Part shown: one piece after another, positions 22,225-31,908 of the stretch | Layout: the number at the start of each line of letters is the position of its first letter | Position numbering within the stretch: the stretch's first letter is position 1 | Assembly: GCA_000507305.1 (NCBI GenBank) | Contig: DF239828.1 | Coordinates: forward strand, 1-64,000 | DNA length: 64,000 bases | Source of the DNA: Breviolum minutum Mf 1.05b.01 | Lineage: Eukaryota > Sar > Dinophyceae > Suessiales > Symbiodiniaceae | Direction of reading: 5' to 3' | Position numbers and translations under genes: made by a program | The notes under the pieces: generated by a model | Told to the model about the DNA's origin: nothing | What the model saw: only the letters and a program-made list of their open reading frames with translations | Database searches by the model: none

Positions 22225-22325
22225 GTGGTGGTTTCACAGATTATTCAATTTTTACACTGAAACTTGAGGACATAAATGATCCAATTTGACCAATACTTTT
22301 CAGATGGGTTGAAACGACCAACTAG
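22221..22325. repeat. MITE family C copy acting as a candidate intron
   Basis: Left end CAGGGTGGTGGTTTCACAG; right end GGTTGAAACGACCAACTAG. A GT-AG pair (22225 to 22325) lies at its very ends. Confidence 0.8.
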
Positions 22326-22429
22326 CAATAGAACACGACTGTTTGAAGATGTATTTTCCTATTGAACATGAACGTGTTTCATTTCCATGTTGGGTTACCA
22401 GAAAGGTAAATAGGGTAATTTCACCAAGC

Positions 22430-22590
22430 AAAAAAGGATGCCACTCCCAGCTAGAAGTATAGTCAAACCTTGTGGCGAAATGGTTGCACCAGTGTCAATG
22501 TTTGAAATACATGTGGGATCTTGTGGGAGGAATTTGGAGTTCTTGTCTGTGGAACTATACCAACTAAAGACGAATTGATCCGCAATCAAC
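22430..22590 (-). CDS. Exon candidate, hydrophobic end
   Basis: The frame reads FVFSWYSSTDKNSKFLPQDP, TCISNIDTGATISPQGLTIL, then LAGSGILFCL before a GTGAAA donor. No clear acceptor. It may end in a membrane segment. Confidence 0.33.
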
Positions 22591-22884
22591 ACACGTGGCC
22601 ATCACTGCCTCCCTAAAGGGCGGCTTTGTACAGGGGCTTATCCAAGAAAGATACAACACACCCCTAGACCCCAGGCAACCGGAAAGCTTTTTATGAAAGG
22701 AATCCCTTGATAGATTATTATAGATTGTTGATTATGTTCCAGTTAGTATACTGATGGCTTTACTGACCCCATGGCACAAGGCCAACCCCACGGTTGCGTT
22801 GTTTCTGTAACTCTAAGACTCTAAGCGGTTGACATACTTGGCAGTTGATTTCAATCTGACTACGTTTTTTTTTGGCCATCTCGG

Positions 22885-22969
22885 AAACCGGAAACCATCT
22901 CGACTTGGGTGGAACAGTTGTTGAAACCCTGCTACCTCAGCACTTCCACCAAGGATGCCCTGGTTCTGA
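22885..22969 (+). CDS. Possible terminal exon
   Basis: High G/C-ending codon use: ISTWVEQLLKPCYLSTSTKD then ALVLML and TGA. No acceptor found and a second frame is open, so support is weak. Confidence 0.25.
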
Positions 22970-23652
22970 TGCTGTGACTGTTGGGAGACTCAAATTATAG
23001 CGACCGAAAACACGAGTGACCTGGGCCCCCAACTGGTGGGGGAAATGGGACCCCTTTTATTTCAGGGAGATCTATATAGGTTGGCGATTTTTTCAAATTT
23101 GGCCAGATGGATTCATTCATTCATCAACCATACTTTTTCTTGGTGATTCCTCACCACAACGTGTGACATTCATCGATCGCGAGTTCCTGTGAGACATGTC
23201 ATGTCGATGGAGAAAAATCATAGGCTGGGGAGGAAGAATCACCAAGGTTAGCCTGGATATTTGGGCTAATTCCAGGATTACTTTCCGGGTAAAGTTTCAG
23301 GGAGGGCATCTTCCAGAAAGAATATCCATCAACAAAGTATTATTGTAATAGGGGAGGAAATAAGGGGTGGGCATGGGGGCACTCGGCATAGATTTTTCAC
23401 GTTGACTGGTGCAATACCCCAGAACCCAGTCTAGAAATCCGTCACTAGAATTCCGGGTATCTCCCTTCCGCGGTCAAGTTTATTATGAAGAATGTTATAA
23501 GGAATTTCTCCCAAACACTTCAGGATTTTGCAGATGGGTATAATTCATTAGATTCTTTATCCCAAGAAGTGTGTCTACATTAGATAGGTCTCACCTCCAA
23601 CTTTTCTTTGAGATTAATGGCAGAAATCTTGCACTAGTTACTACTCGCTTAG

Positions 23653-23756
23653 GTCGACTCTGTTGAACTGCCACCTTTTGCTGGACGCTCGGCCCGAAAC
23701 TTTCACGCCCAAGATCAGTTCAACCACCCCGAAGAAGAGGGTGGTTTCTTCTCAGA
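23653..23756 (+). CDS. Internal exon (VDSVELPPFAGRSARNF)
   Basis: A CGCTTAG acceptor opens VDSVELPPFAGRSARNFHAQ then DQFNHPEEEGGFFS plus two bases, before GTTTTT. It has an acidic PEEEGG segment. Family I MITE sequence starts about 30 bp downstream. Confidence 0.48.
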
Positions 23757-23785
23757 GTTTTTACTTTTCAAAATCCTCACCAGGT

Positions 23786-23893
23786 TCTTCCCAGTGACCC
23801 TTTTGGGTGTTTTAAGTGACCTTTTCAGGGGCTAAGTGACCTCCATTTGGGTGATCAAAAGGTCACTTGGAAGAAGCTGGCAGGCAATTGTTA
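23786..23893. repeat. MITE family I copy
   Basis: 'cttcccagtgacccttttgggtgttttaagtgacc' and 'ggtgatcaaaaggtcacttggaag' match the copies at 38.05, 44.77 and 54.70 kb. Confidence 0.65.
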
Positions 23894-24094
23894 GTTGGCG
23901 GTTTACTATTTTCAGAATCCTCGCTTAGAAATGGAGGTTCAGTTGGGACCTTACCATCATTACATAATGGATCTGATATTTCATATACTCTACTCTGAAC
24001 TTCGACCACCTACAGCTCCTGAATATATGTATATTGTATGTACATAAATATGCATGTATATGTATCTATATATATATATACAGTATTGAATATT

Positions 24095-24227
24095 TTTACG
24101 CCTGGAACTCCAAACAACCATTTTTTAATGGATGTTTGGTGGAACAGCCATTTTTCATGTAAAGATTTGGAATCATCCAACTGAAACAACCATTTATAAA
24201 TGGTTGTTTAGGGTTCCAGGCATGTAT
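24095..24227. repeat. Long inverted repeat around 'aacaaccatt'
   Basis: CGCCTGGAACTCCAAACAACC faces GGTTGTTTAGGGTTCCAGGC. It is a further MITE type, seen once in this form. Confidence 0.75.
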
Positions 24228-24416
24228 GCCTGATACCTGCACTCTTTTCTGCCGAACCAAACATCAAAGAAATAGATTGCGATGCACAATTCGGAGCCCT
24301 TTTCCTTACTTGGCAGCCTGGTTGACTCCAATTTGATAGGAGAATTAAGCAGTGGCCAAAAACTCTGGATATTTCGTTTATACCGGGGATGAAATAACTA
24401 ACCATTTTTTCAATGA

Positions 24417-24533
24417 ACTTCGGGCCCTTGTTTGGACGGAGATCTCTTTCAAGCTTCCATGGATGTGGGCCAGGATGGCTTCAAGATCTTGGCCGCACAG
24501 TGTCGCGCCGCCAACCAAAAAAAAACGCCTTAG
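24417..24533 (+). CDS. Exon candidate (DGFKILAAQCRAANQ)
   Basis: The frame opens after a TGA and reads SGPCLDGDLFQASMDVGQDG then FKILAAQCRAANQKKTP and TAG. Codons are strongly G/C-ending in the last half. Start and acceptor are unclear. A second frame (WARMASRSWPHSV) overlaps. Confidence 0.36.
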   Translation, partial: TSGPCLDGDLFQASMDVGQDGFKILAAQCRAANQKKTP

Positions 24534-24979
24534 CCGCAACTGCTGCTGCTCCTCGTCGTCGTCGCATTTTGTTTTGTCATTAAGTCCAAAGGGATTCAAA
24601 AGAGGAAATTTTCTCCCAGAAGTGCAGGAAATGGTACTTGGTATCTATAGTTAGGTGATTTCATCCCGATTTTGGTTGGGAATTGAAATCAACTGTGCAG
24701 GGCTTCACTCGTGTTTTTTCACCCAACCTAGCCACCTTAAGATACTCACCATGAGGATCTGGTCCGAATCACAAGCTGGAAATCTGGAAATCCCGAAGCA
24801 TTTTGTTGGATTACTACGGAGTACTCCCTCAAAAACCTAACAGTTCGCACCTGAAAATCCAATGGTTGCCTCAGGCCGGACATTTCCGGCTGTGTTTTTA
24901 TGGTCCTTTTTTTGGGGGGGACATTCATGCATTTTTCAGGATATTTTCAGGGAGGGTAATAGGCATAAGACACATCAGT

Positions 24980-25060
24980 CCACCTCTTGTGGATGAGTTG
25001 AGCCGCTTTCCAGGGGCAGTTTTTCCATGTAGTCTAGTCATCAGTGAAGGCCCTCCTTAA
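24980..25060 (+). CDS. Possible terminal exon
   Basis: After an ACATCAG acceptor the frame reads PPLVDELSRFPGAVFPCSLV then ISEGPP and TAA. Short, no family. Confidence 0.32.
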   Translation, partial: PPLVDELSRFPGAVFPCSLVISEGPP

Positions 25061-25234
25061 GTTCCCTAAAAACACCCCTAAAACACCAAGCATTTGGTAA
25101 AAGATGGCAAATTCCGACCATTTCTCTCAATATTGGCCTATGGAATTAGGAACTTATCAAGCCATCTTTTCTGCTTGCTTCTGAGGCGTAATTTTGTTGG
25201 CATGTTCTTTTCACCCAAACACATACGCCACACC

Positions 25235-25456
25235 TTAACTTTGGACCCGGAGAATTTCCTCACATTTTCCCCAAAATCTTTGAAGCACCACCATCTTTTT
25301 TGCATCACTTTCTCCGGGATACCGGATGTTTATGGTCCTCCCCGCCTTCTCCTTTCGGCCAGAGCGAGCGTTTACGCATCCAACGGCAGCGGCGCTGTCA
25401 GGACTGATCAGGGTGCATGCACAATGTGATGCCTGGAACCTTTCAACTTCAGCCAT
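25235..25456. other. Exon-like island, strand unclear
   Basis: The minus frame (CTLISPDSAAAVGCVNARSG then RKEKAGRTINIRYPG) and the plus frame (SVYASNGSGAVRTDQ) are both open and G/C-biased. The minus strand is slightly preferred. Confidence 0.3.
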
Positions 25457-25872
25457 TCAAAACCGCTTTTTTTCCGTTGTACCCTGTAAAAGATAGTGGA
25501 TTTCATTTCCGAAGTCGGTCAAGATTCAGGTTCAAGCTGTTTTTCTTGTTGTTGTTGTTGTTGTTGTTGTTGATGTTGCTGTGATTTTTGTACATGAATT
25601 AAGATATCTAGGAGGTGGTGTTGGTGGTGGTGGTGGTTTCAAAGTTGAATAATTTTCTTCTAACTTGCGGAGATGGTCCAATTTGAGGGCTAGAACCAAC
25701 CCCGTAGACATCAATCTACCACGGTCTTGGAGGTTTGTCTAGAACCCCGCCCCACCTAACATACCCCGCAGAATATGGGGTTATTACGACGGTGATTAGT
25801 TATTCTATGTAGCCATTGTCCCTGAATCTTCCGGCAGGAACCCTGGGGGGTGTTACATTCTGGTCATAGCAG

Positions 25873-25945
25873 GGCATCGCCCAACAGAAGCGATCACTGG
25901 AAGGAGTTGGAAAAAAGCGAAAGTGCTCTGCGACGCTTGTTGGAG
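25873..25945 (+). CDS. Internal exon (HWKELEKSESALRRLLE)
   Basis: A clean ATAGCAG acceptor and GTGAGG donor bound 73 nt (one base plus 24 codons): ASPNRSDHWKELEKSESALR then RLLE. Helical and charged, probably coiled coil. Confidence 0.55.
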
Positions 25946-26134
25946 GTGAGGGGTAAGGGGCAAGCATCGCTAGATGTTGGAAATTGATACTTGGGAAGTG
26001 GAAATAATGAATCATGTGCCATGGGTGAATTTTTATCCTAAGCAAAAGGTTTGGGGAGAAGACTAGATGGTAGAATGAAAGCTTCAAGATGGGTTGAAAT
26101 CACGAACTAGCCTGGAATTTTAGTTGGCCCTACC

Positions 26135-26505
26135 AAGGGCAACAACCAACCACCAGCCAACCACAAACAACAAGCAACAAAAAGCAAACAAGAAACAACG
26201 TTAAGGATGCCAGCAGCAAACAACAAGCAACAAACAACCAACAGCCAACAGAGACAACACCACTAACCACCGCCACCGCCACCGCCATCATCACCAGCAA
26301 CGGCAACAACACCAACAGCAACAGCAACAGCAACAGCAAGAGCAACAGCAACAGCAACAGCAACAGCAAGAAGCAGAAGAAGAAGAAGAAGAAGAAGAAG
26401 AAGAAGAAGAAGAAGAAGAAGAAGAAGAAGAAGAACAAGAACAAGAACAAGAAGAAGAACAAGAACAAGAACAAGAACAAGAACAGCAACAACACCAACA
26501 ATACA
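26135..26505. repeat. Long compound microsatellite, mostly (AAG)n with AAC/CAGCAA
   Basis: A CAACAA-type start grades into an AAG tract of over 90 bp (about 26370-26435), then AAGAAC/AAC. Low-complexity frames here are not genes. Confidence 0.9.
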
Positions 26506-26547
26506 TGTTATAGATGCATATTATTAGTATATCTTGTTTTAGTATTG

Positions 26548-26617
26548 GGTACTCCTCCCAGTAGCAAGTGATCCAGAGACAAAAGACACCTTGAGTTGGC
26601 AGTGCTACTGGGAGGGG
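26548..26617. repeat. Short inverted repeat (ACTCCTCCCAGTAGCA / TGCTACTGGGAGGGGAGT)
   Basis: Facing ends about 36 bp apart. A single-copy hairpin type in this window. Confidence 0.7.
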
Positions 26618-27183
26618 AGTGGATCCAAGGCTATGTGGCAATTTCACCAAAGGAAACCCCAACATACCCTTGGAGCATATTTCAGGAATCCCTAAACCCC
26701 CAAATGATTCATGGAATTCCGACTCATAAACCGTTGGTTTTTTCGGGTCTTTTTGGGGTATCTTTCAGGGGTATGTTGGAAAATTCGATGAATCAATGGA
26801 TCATCCATCACACAGGGACGACGATAACCCGTTGATAAGGCCTAATTTCCTTGGGAAAGGTTGGCATTGGGGTACCCCAGGTACCCTTAGATGAAAAACC
26901 ATGATAATATGATACCTTGATAAAAACAGAGACAAAGGAGTTGAAATGATGTAATCCACCCTTTTATTGTGATGTTTAAAGGGGGGTACATAAAAAATAG
27001 CTCACCACAACTGGTTACTTTTTTTTGTGGGAGGGGGGGCAAGCCAAACCTAAAATTGGAATTCGTGAAAATGGTGTAGTTTCTTGGCTTTGGCAAACTC
27101 CTGTTTTTTCAAAAAATCACATGAAACCCTGAACGACAATGCATGCATTCAACTCAGTTAACTTAACTTAACTTTCGAGCGGT

Positions 27184-27228
27184 TCTCGATCAGTGAAAGG
27201 TTGTTGAGGCTGGCGAAGCCTCACCAGG
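27184..27228 (+). CDS. Small exon candidate
   Basis: RFSISERLLRLAKPHQ precedes a GTTGGC donor. The acceptor is only TTCGAG. It lies just upstream of a family B MITE. Confidence 0.28.
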
Positions 27229-27252
27229 TTGGCGGGGAATGGTGGTTGCTGG

Positions 27253-27540
27253 TACTTGGAGGATCGGGACCCATGACGGGTCCACGGATACGTGGGTTAA
27301 TCATAATCAATGGTGATCGTTAAAACGTCCCCTAAGGATCGGACTAAGTCCCTCTTCCAATATGGCTTTTAGGAGCGGGATAGAGCTACTAGCTAAGGTT
27401 CCCTTAGCTGGCCAAAGAACCACGGGAAAAATAAGTCGCCTATTCGTGGGGTTATGGGACCCCTTCCAATATGGCCTATTTTTATGGCTTATAAATGGGG
27501 GGTGATCCTAACTACTTGCAAATCCTAGGATGATCCTCCC
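27253..27540. repeat. MITE family B, long copy
   Basis: 'cttggaggatcgggaccc' faces 'taggatgatcctccctacttgg'. The inside carries 'ccccttccaatatggccttttt' twice, in inverted relation. Confidence 0.75.
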
Positions 27541-28003
27541 TACTTGGGGGTCTTTCGGAAGTCCCTTTTTAGGGGAACGCCAAAAACTGAACCTGCTAGG
27601 TGGAGGGTTGTTCCCCTTCCAAATGGTCATGCATGGCTGAAATCACCAACTAGGGTTTGACGAGCAAAACAGATTTGTCAAATGGGTTGAAATCACCAAC
27701 TAGACTGGTGCTCCTAGCTAGATGGTTGTTTGGTATTGATGATCCTTACTCCCTAATGGGATCTATTCATGATTCACATATATTTTCATATCTAACTGGT
27801 TTTCACTTGCCAGATTTCGAAACCATCAACAGCAGCATCATTACTGTAGCAACTTGATTCATGTCTACCGCCGTGATCGTGAAGTTGGAATTTTAAGTGA
27901 GAACCGTCTACAGCCATAGTGGTTGCTATTTTCTAAGATGTTCAGCTCAAGTTTTCTTGACCAAGGCTGAGATTATTCTATCTTCAGAATCTCAAATTTC
28001 CAA

Positions 28004-28309
28004 ATGTTTTCTAAACGATCACAAGTTGATTGGGGATCAGTTTCTTTGGTATCTTTTGTAAGAATTAGCTGGGACCCTCCAATGGAGGGGCGAATGAACC
28101 CGTATTACGCAGCAATACACGAATTCTTAGGGCTGATGATTTTCGTGTTCTGTTTTGGAGCCAGGGGGAGTGAAACCAGCAATGTCATGTTTTCCTACCC
28201 GGAATTACAGCCATTACGACGTGAAAATTTCCATGAACTTTACCAGCAAAACCGGTTGCCTAAAAAACATATATGGTACTTTCCTAGGGTTTTTTCCTAT
28301 GTTTTCTAG
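28004..28309 (+). CDS. ORF of 101 aa, unknown
   Basis: The frame starts MFSKRSQVDWGSVSLVSFVR, has a hydrophobic stretch (FLGLMIFVFCFGA) and a polar end (ELQPLRRENFHELYQQNRLP). It may be one exon of the gene whose terminal exon lies at 28385, but phase cannot be checked. Confidence 0.36.
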   Translation: MFSKRSQVDWGSVSLVSFVRISWDPPMEGRMNPYYAAIHEFLGLMIFVFCFGARGSETSNVMFSYPELQPLRRENFHELYQQNRLPKKHIWYFPRVFSYVF

Positions 28310-28384
28310 GTAGGGCTGAATAAACTACCAATCTCTTTATGCTACACAGGGCATTTGGCCGCTTTGAAAATGCTTGGTGGTCAG

Positions 28385-28498
28385 GTCTCACCGCCCCGGC
28401 CGTTTCCAGTGGCCAACCGACCCTCGAAGAAACGCGTCGAAAAAAGGAGAGAGTTGAGGGAGGCAGAAGCTAGCATGGAAGAGCGGGGTCCACCATAA
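28385..28498 (+). CDS. Terminal exon, basic/charged
   Basis: A GGTCAG acceptor opens phase 0: VSPPRPFPVANRPSKKRVEK then RRELREAEASMEERGPP and TAA. Codons strongly G/C-ending. A second, diverged copy of the EAEASMEE segment lies 160 bp downstream. Confidence 0.55.
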   Translation, partial: VSPPRPFPVANRPSKKRVEKRRELREAEASMEERGPP

Positions 28499-28623
28499 GA
28501 ACCAACCGTTACATGGGAAAATCGGGCCCCTAAAGATTGACGTCGGTAGCGTTTGTCCGTTGTTGATGGTTCGGGTTTCTCCTGTTTATTAGGGTTGTTT
28601 CAGATGATTTATGGCAAACCCTC

Positions 28624-28686
28624 AAGGAGGCAGAAGCTAACATGGAAGAGGTTGCCAGTTGGGAAACTTGGATGATATATTCTTAA
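28624..28686 (+). pseudogene. Partial duplicate of the preceding terminal exon
   Basis: 'aggaggcagaagctaacatggaagag' repeats the 28462-28483 sequence with one change, in the same relative frame (LKEAEANMEEVASWETWM), then TAA. The similarity covers only this piece. Confidence 0.45.
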
Positions 28687-28765
28687 GTCCATACTAGAGA
28701 TCTATGAGGGACTTTCCTTAACTTACCACAAGACTCAAACAAGACTATTATTACTGATATTGTAT

Positions 28766-28865
28766 CTAGCTGGTGGTTTCAAATATTTTTCATTTTGGTC
28801 CCCTATTTGGGGAAGATGATGCAATTTGACTAATATTTTTTAGATGGGTTGAAACCACCAACCAG
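28766..28865. repeat. MITE family C copy with degenerate 19-bp flanking repeat
   Basis: CTAGCTGGTGGTTTC faces GAAACCACCAACCAG. The flanks 'attattactgatattgtat' and 'attatgactgatattgcaat' look like an aged target duplication. Confidence 0.85.
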
Positions 28866-29398
28866 ATTATGACTGATATTGCAATGATGTGGATAACATT
28901 TATACAATCTTGTAAAACTTACAAGCTCGGATGGACATACCCACTCTTCATGGCAAAAATGGTCTCTCCCGTGGGATGACAATAAACCCTTTGTCATAAA
29001 CATGATACCTAACCAGTGATATGAACAGGGAAAAAAACTAAGGAGAGAAATTGTGGATGGGATATTTTTCCTACTACACGCCCCAAAAACGACCCTGGAC
29101 CCCAAATTTCTCCTAGTCCTAGGTCCTGATCTGCCATTTTAGGTGCCAGTTTTCATGGAAGAACAGCAGGTGAAAAAACCAAGGAAAACCGAACGAAGGT
29201 TTCCAAAAGAAAGGGGACCATTTCAAAGGAACCTGGATTGACGTCTTCCAACTTCCAACCCATTCAAGTTTTTTTGGTTTTGGACATTTCTCCAGTTGGT
29301 GTGTTTTGAGTGTGAAAAAAAATGAAGAAAACATGTTTATTAGCATGACCCGTATTCCCATTAGTTTTCCTTAAGGCCTTATTATGAAACCAAGCCTT

Positions 29399-29502
29399 AC
29401 TCCTCCGAAAACTAACATGTACCCTGAAAATCAATGGTTGGAAGATGTATTCCCCACTAAAACAGTCCTTTTTTAGGGGACATGTTAGTTTTCTGGGGTG
29501 TA
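29399..29502. repeat. MITE family D copy
   Basis: 'cctccgaaaactaacatgtaccctg' faces 'gggacatgttagttttctgggg'. Confidence 0.75.
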
Positions 29503-29519
29503 TTTCTAAGGTGGGGTAC

Positions 29520-29624
29520 GCTTCCGGGGAGGTTGGTTGACTAGACATAGAGCGATCAGCTCCGGGATGGGCCACAAAAAATGCTCGGAGCATCTCATGG
29601 TTGTCGTGCACTGGGTTTCTTACC
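29520..29624 (-). CDS. Internal exon whose acceptor is the end of a MITE
   Basis: Minus strand: acceptor CCCAGTAG (the end of the family A MITE at 29626-29776), one base, then VRNPVHDNHEMLRAFFVAHP and GADRSMSSQPTSPE plus two bases, then GTACCC. A possible upstream exon near 29795-29825 reads TTSQGRF and joins in phase. Confidence 0.5.
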
Positions 29625-29625
29625 C

Positions 29626-29776
29626 TACTGGGATGTCCCAGGAAGTTAGTAAATGGTTAGTAAGTGGGTTATAAGTTATGAGTTATAACCCTAATATGTC
29701 CCATTTATAAGTAGGTGAAATAATCCATTGATCCGTTCACCATTGCTCCTGAATTCCTTACTCGGACATCCAAGTA
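29626..29776. repeat. MITE family A copy
   Basis: TACTGGGATGTCCCAGGAAG faces CGGACATCCAAGTA. The inside has 'agttataaccctaatatgtcccatttataagtagg'. Confidence 0.85.
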
Positions 29777-29940
29777 GGGAATAAGAACCACCAAAATCGG
29801 CCCTGACTCGTCGTTTTTTTGGGGGGACCACCTGGGAACTTGGCTATCCACCTGGGAACCGGACCAAAGCTTGGAGATGGACATGGAGATTTTTTTGGTT
29901 AGACACTTGACTTGAGGGCCAGGACCATAGGTTTAGTTGG

Positions 29941-30168
29941 CTAGTTGCACACCGTTCCTATCTTGAAACATTGTGGGTGATCAACAGAGGACTGACCAAG
30001 GGCAACATGAGCTATTTCCATATTTAAAGGTATTACTTTTAAGCAACTCCTTTCAGGACAAAAAATGTCAACAGTGAAAAAACCCGGTCGTTTTGCTCTA
30101 AAAACGCGGTCGTTTCGTTCAACGGTTTTTGTGAAGCTTCCCGTCGTCGTTTTCGAAAATTCCTTTGG
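29941..30168 (-). CDS. Terminal exon candidate, 75 codons
   Basis: After a TCTTCCAG acceptor: EPKEFSKTTTGSFTKTVERN, DRVFRAKRPGFFTVDIFCPE, RSCLKVIPLNMEIAHVALGQ, then SSVDHPQCFKIGTVCN and TAG. Good composition, no domain recognised. Its link to the exon at 29520 is unknown. Confidence 0.45.
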   Translation of the reverse strand, partial: PKEFSKTTTGSFTKTVERNDRVFRAKRPGFFTVDIFCPERSCLKVIPLNMEIAHVALGQSSVDHPQCFKIGTVCN

Positions 30169-30982
30169 CTCAGCTGGAAGATTCGAGCGACCGTAAAGGC
30201 CGCCTAAAAAGGGGACCATTTCAAAAGGAAGGGATCATCTTCCAACCATCATTTTTCAGGGGACATGTTGGTCTTCGGTTTTTTTTTCAATGTTTTTTCT
30301 TTAAAATCGAAAATGAAGAGGCATGGATACTAACCTCTGAAGTTTAACTAACCTCTCAAGTTTTAACAGCTCGCCCCTTCAAAGTGTCATAAGTATACAT
30401 AAGTGACGTTTTCGGGTGTAACATCTTCTTTGTGGTGTATATAATATAATGTATGTATATATATGTATATATATTCATTTACACATGCACAATATTTCAT
30501 CCATCCTCTGTTAAAGTGTTGTTAGGTAGCAAGATCCAAGTATATACATATATAGCTGACTTTCTAATCATCCATAGGTTGGGTGAGGATCATCCTTACA
30601 CCATATCCAAAAATTACCCTGCCTAAAAGGAACAGTGAGCTTACCCCTCAAAAAAGGCCGAGCTTCCCCAAAAGGAAAGGCTTGTTTTCCAAGCATGAAT
30701 TTTCAGGGGCAAGCTCGTAGATTTATGGAGCGTACAGTCCAAGATAGGCCCCTGCCAGTTATGAATAGCTTGAACAAGTTCCTTATAAGTAGGGTGTTTT
30801 GACCCAAGTGAAAGCCATTTATAATTTTAAGGCCATCTATAGGGGCCCCAACCCATTTATAAGGTTTGTTGACCCCAGTTACCCATTTATAAGGCCATTT
30901 ATAAGGGTTATTTAAGACGATTTTTGAAAACACGTGATGGGGCCCTATCTTGAAAACCAACCCATGCCCCCCATTTTGGCAC

Positions 30983-31045
30983 CTTGAAGGCCTGCCCCAA
31001 ACATGGCGCATCGTTCTCGCCCTGTGGCCGTTTGGGAGCCTTGAT
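30983..31045 (-). CDS. Internal exon (IKAPKRPQGENDAP)
   Basis: A CAACCAG acceptor and a GTGCCA donor bound 21 codons, phase 0 at both ends: IKAPKRPQGENDAPCLGQAF then K. Confidence 0.48.
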
Positions 31046-31227
31046 CTGGTTGGAATTTGTTGGAACAAAACAATTTTTTGACATGTAAGGTCATGTCATC
31101 ATGAATACGAACAAGTTATATACATACAGATAGGATAGCAACTACAACTAGACTATAAAAATCTCCCTGTCTCTTTTTGTACAGTATGTTTTTTGTCTAT
31201 ATAGAACTGCATATGTAACAAACCACG

Positions 31228-31774
31228 CTACTTGGCGTTGAAGGTCGCTCTAGCTGCCTTGGCAGCGGTCTTGGCTTTCTCCTGGGTCTCCGAATGGCGG
31301 AGCTCCTTCGTGCCGTCCGGGGGCACCGAAGAAACCAAACGGGAAGGATTCCGGAAAGTGGTTGTGGGAAAAATGTGGGGAATTTTTGGGATGTGAGATT
31401 TTTGAAGTTTTAGGGAGGTTGCAATTTTCCAATGGGCACTTAAAAGTTGGGTGATGTATTTTTTTTTTTCGTCTCCTTCTCATATGATTTGAGGGGTGAA
31501 TTTCGGGTGGGAAAAAACCCAAGAAGTTTGGGGTTTTCAACATGTTGAGGGAATGATTTTTAGCTTGGACTTGAAAAGGTCTTCGAGTTCTATGCTTTTG
31601 CAAGGTGCCTTTCAAAAGCAGAAAAAAACGATGTCCTGAAACTGAACCCATGCAGAACAGTGGTACTGCTGACCATTTTTTGTGGGTAGGCCTACAACTC
31701 ATCTTCCAGCGGTTGCTGTGGATCTCCGGGTGTGAGTTCTGAAGAACCTCCTTGGACTGGATGAGCTTCGTTCT
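31228..31774 (-). CDS. Last two exons of a minus-strand gene
   Basis: Exon at about 31774-31699 (acceptor GCTTAG) reads RTKLIQSKEVLQNSHPEIHS then NRWKM. The terminal exon 31305-31228 reads ELRHSETQEKAKTAAKAARA then TFNAK and TAG. Both have strongly G/C-ending codons, and the Lys/Ala-rich end suggests a basic helical tail. The phase between them does not match directly, so another exon or a different border is needed. Confidence 0.45.
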
Positions 31775-31908
31775 CTAAGCTTTACTGTTCTTAGATATCA
31801 CGGTATGTTAGACACATAAAACTGAATGATGATACATGAATGTTGGGATACATGTTATGTTGTGGACAAGCATATAATCTATATGAATTGATTTCTGTCA
31901 TTTGCCCC

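Noticed and set aside
26130..26665. Long Phe/Leu- and Ser/Cys-rich minus-strand ORFs
   Set aside because: Artefacts of the AAG/AAC microsatellite.
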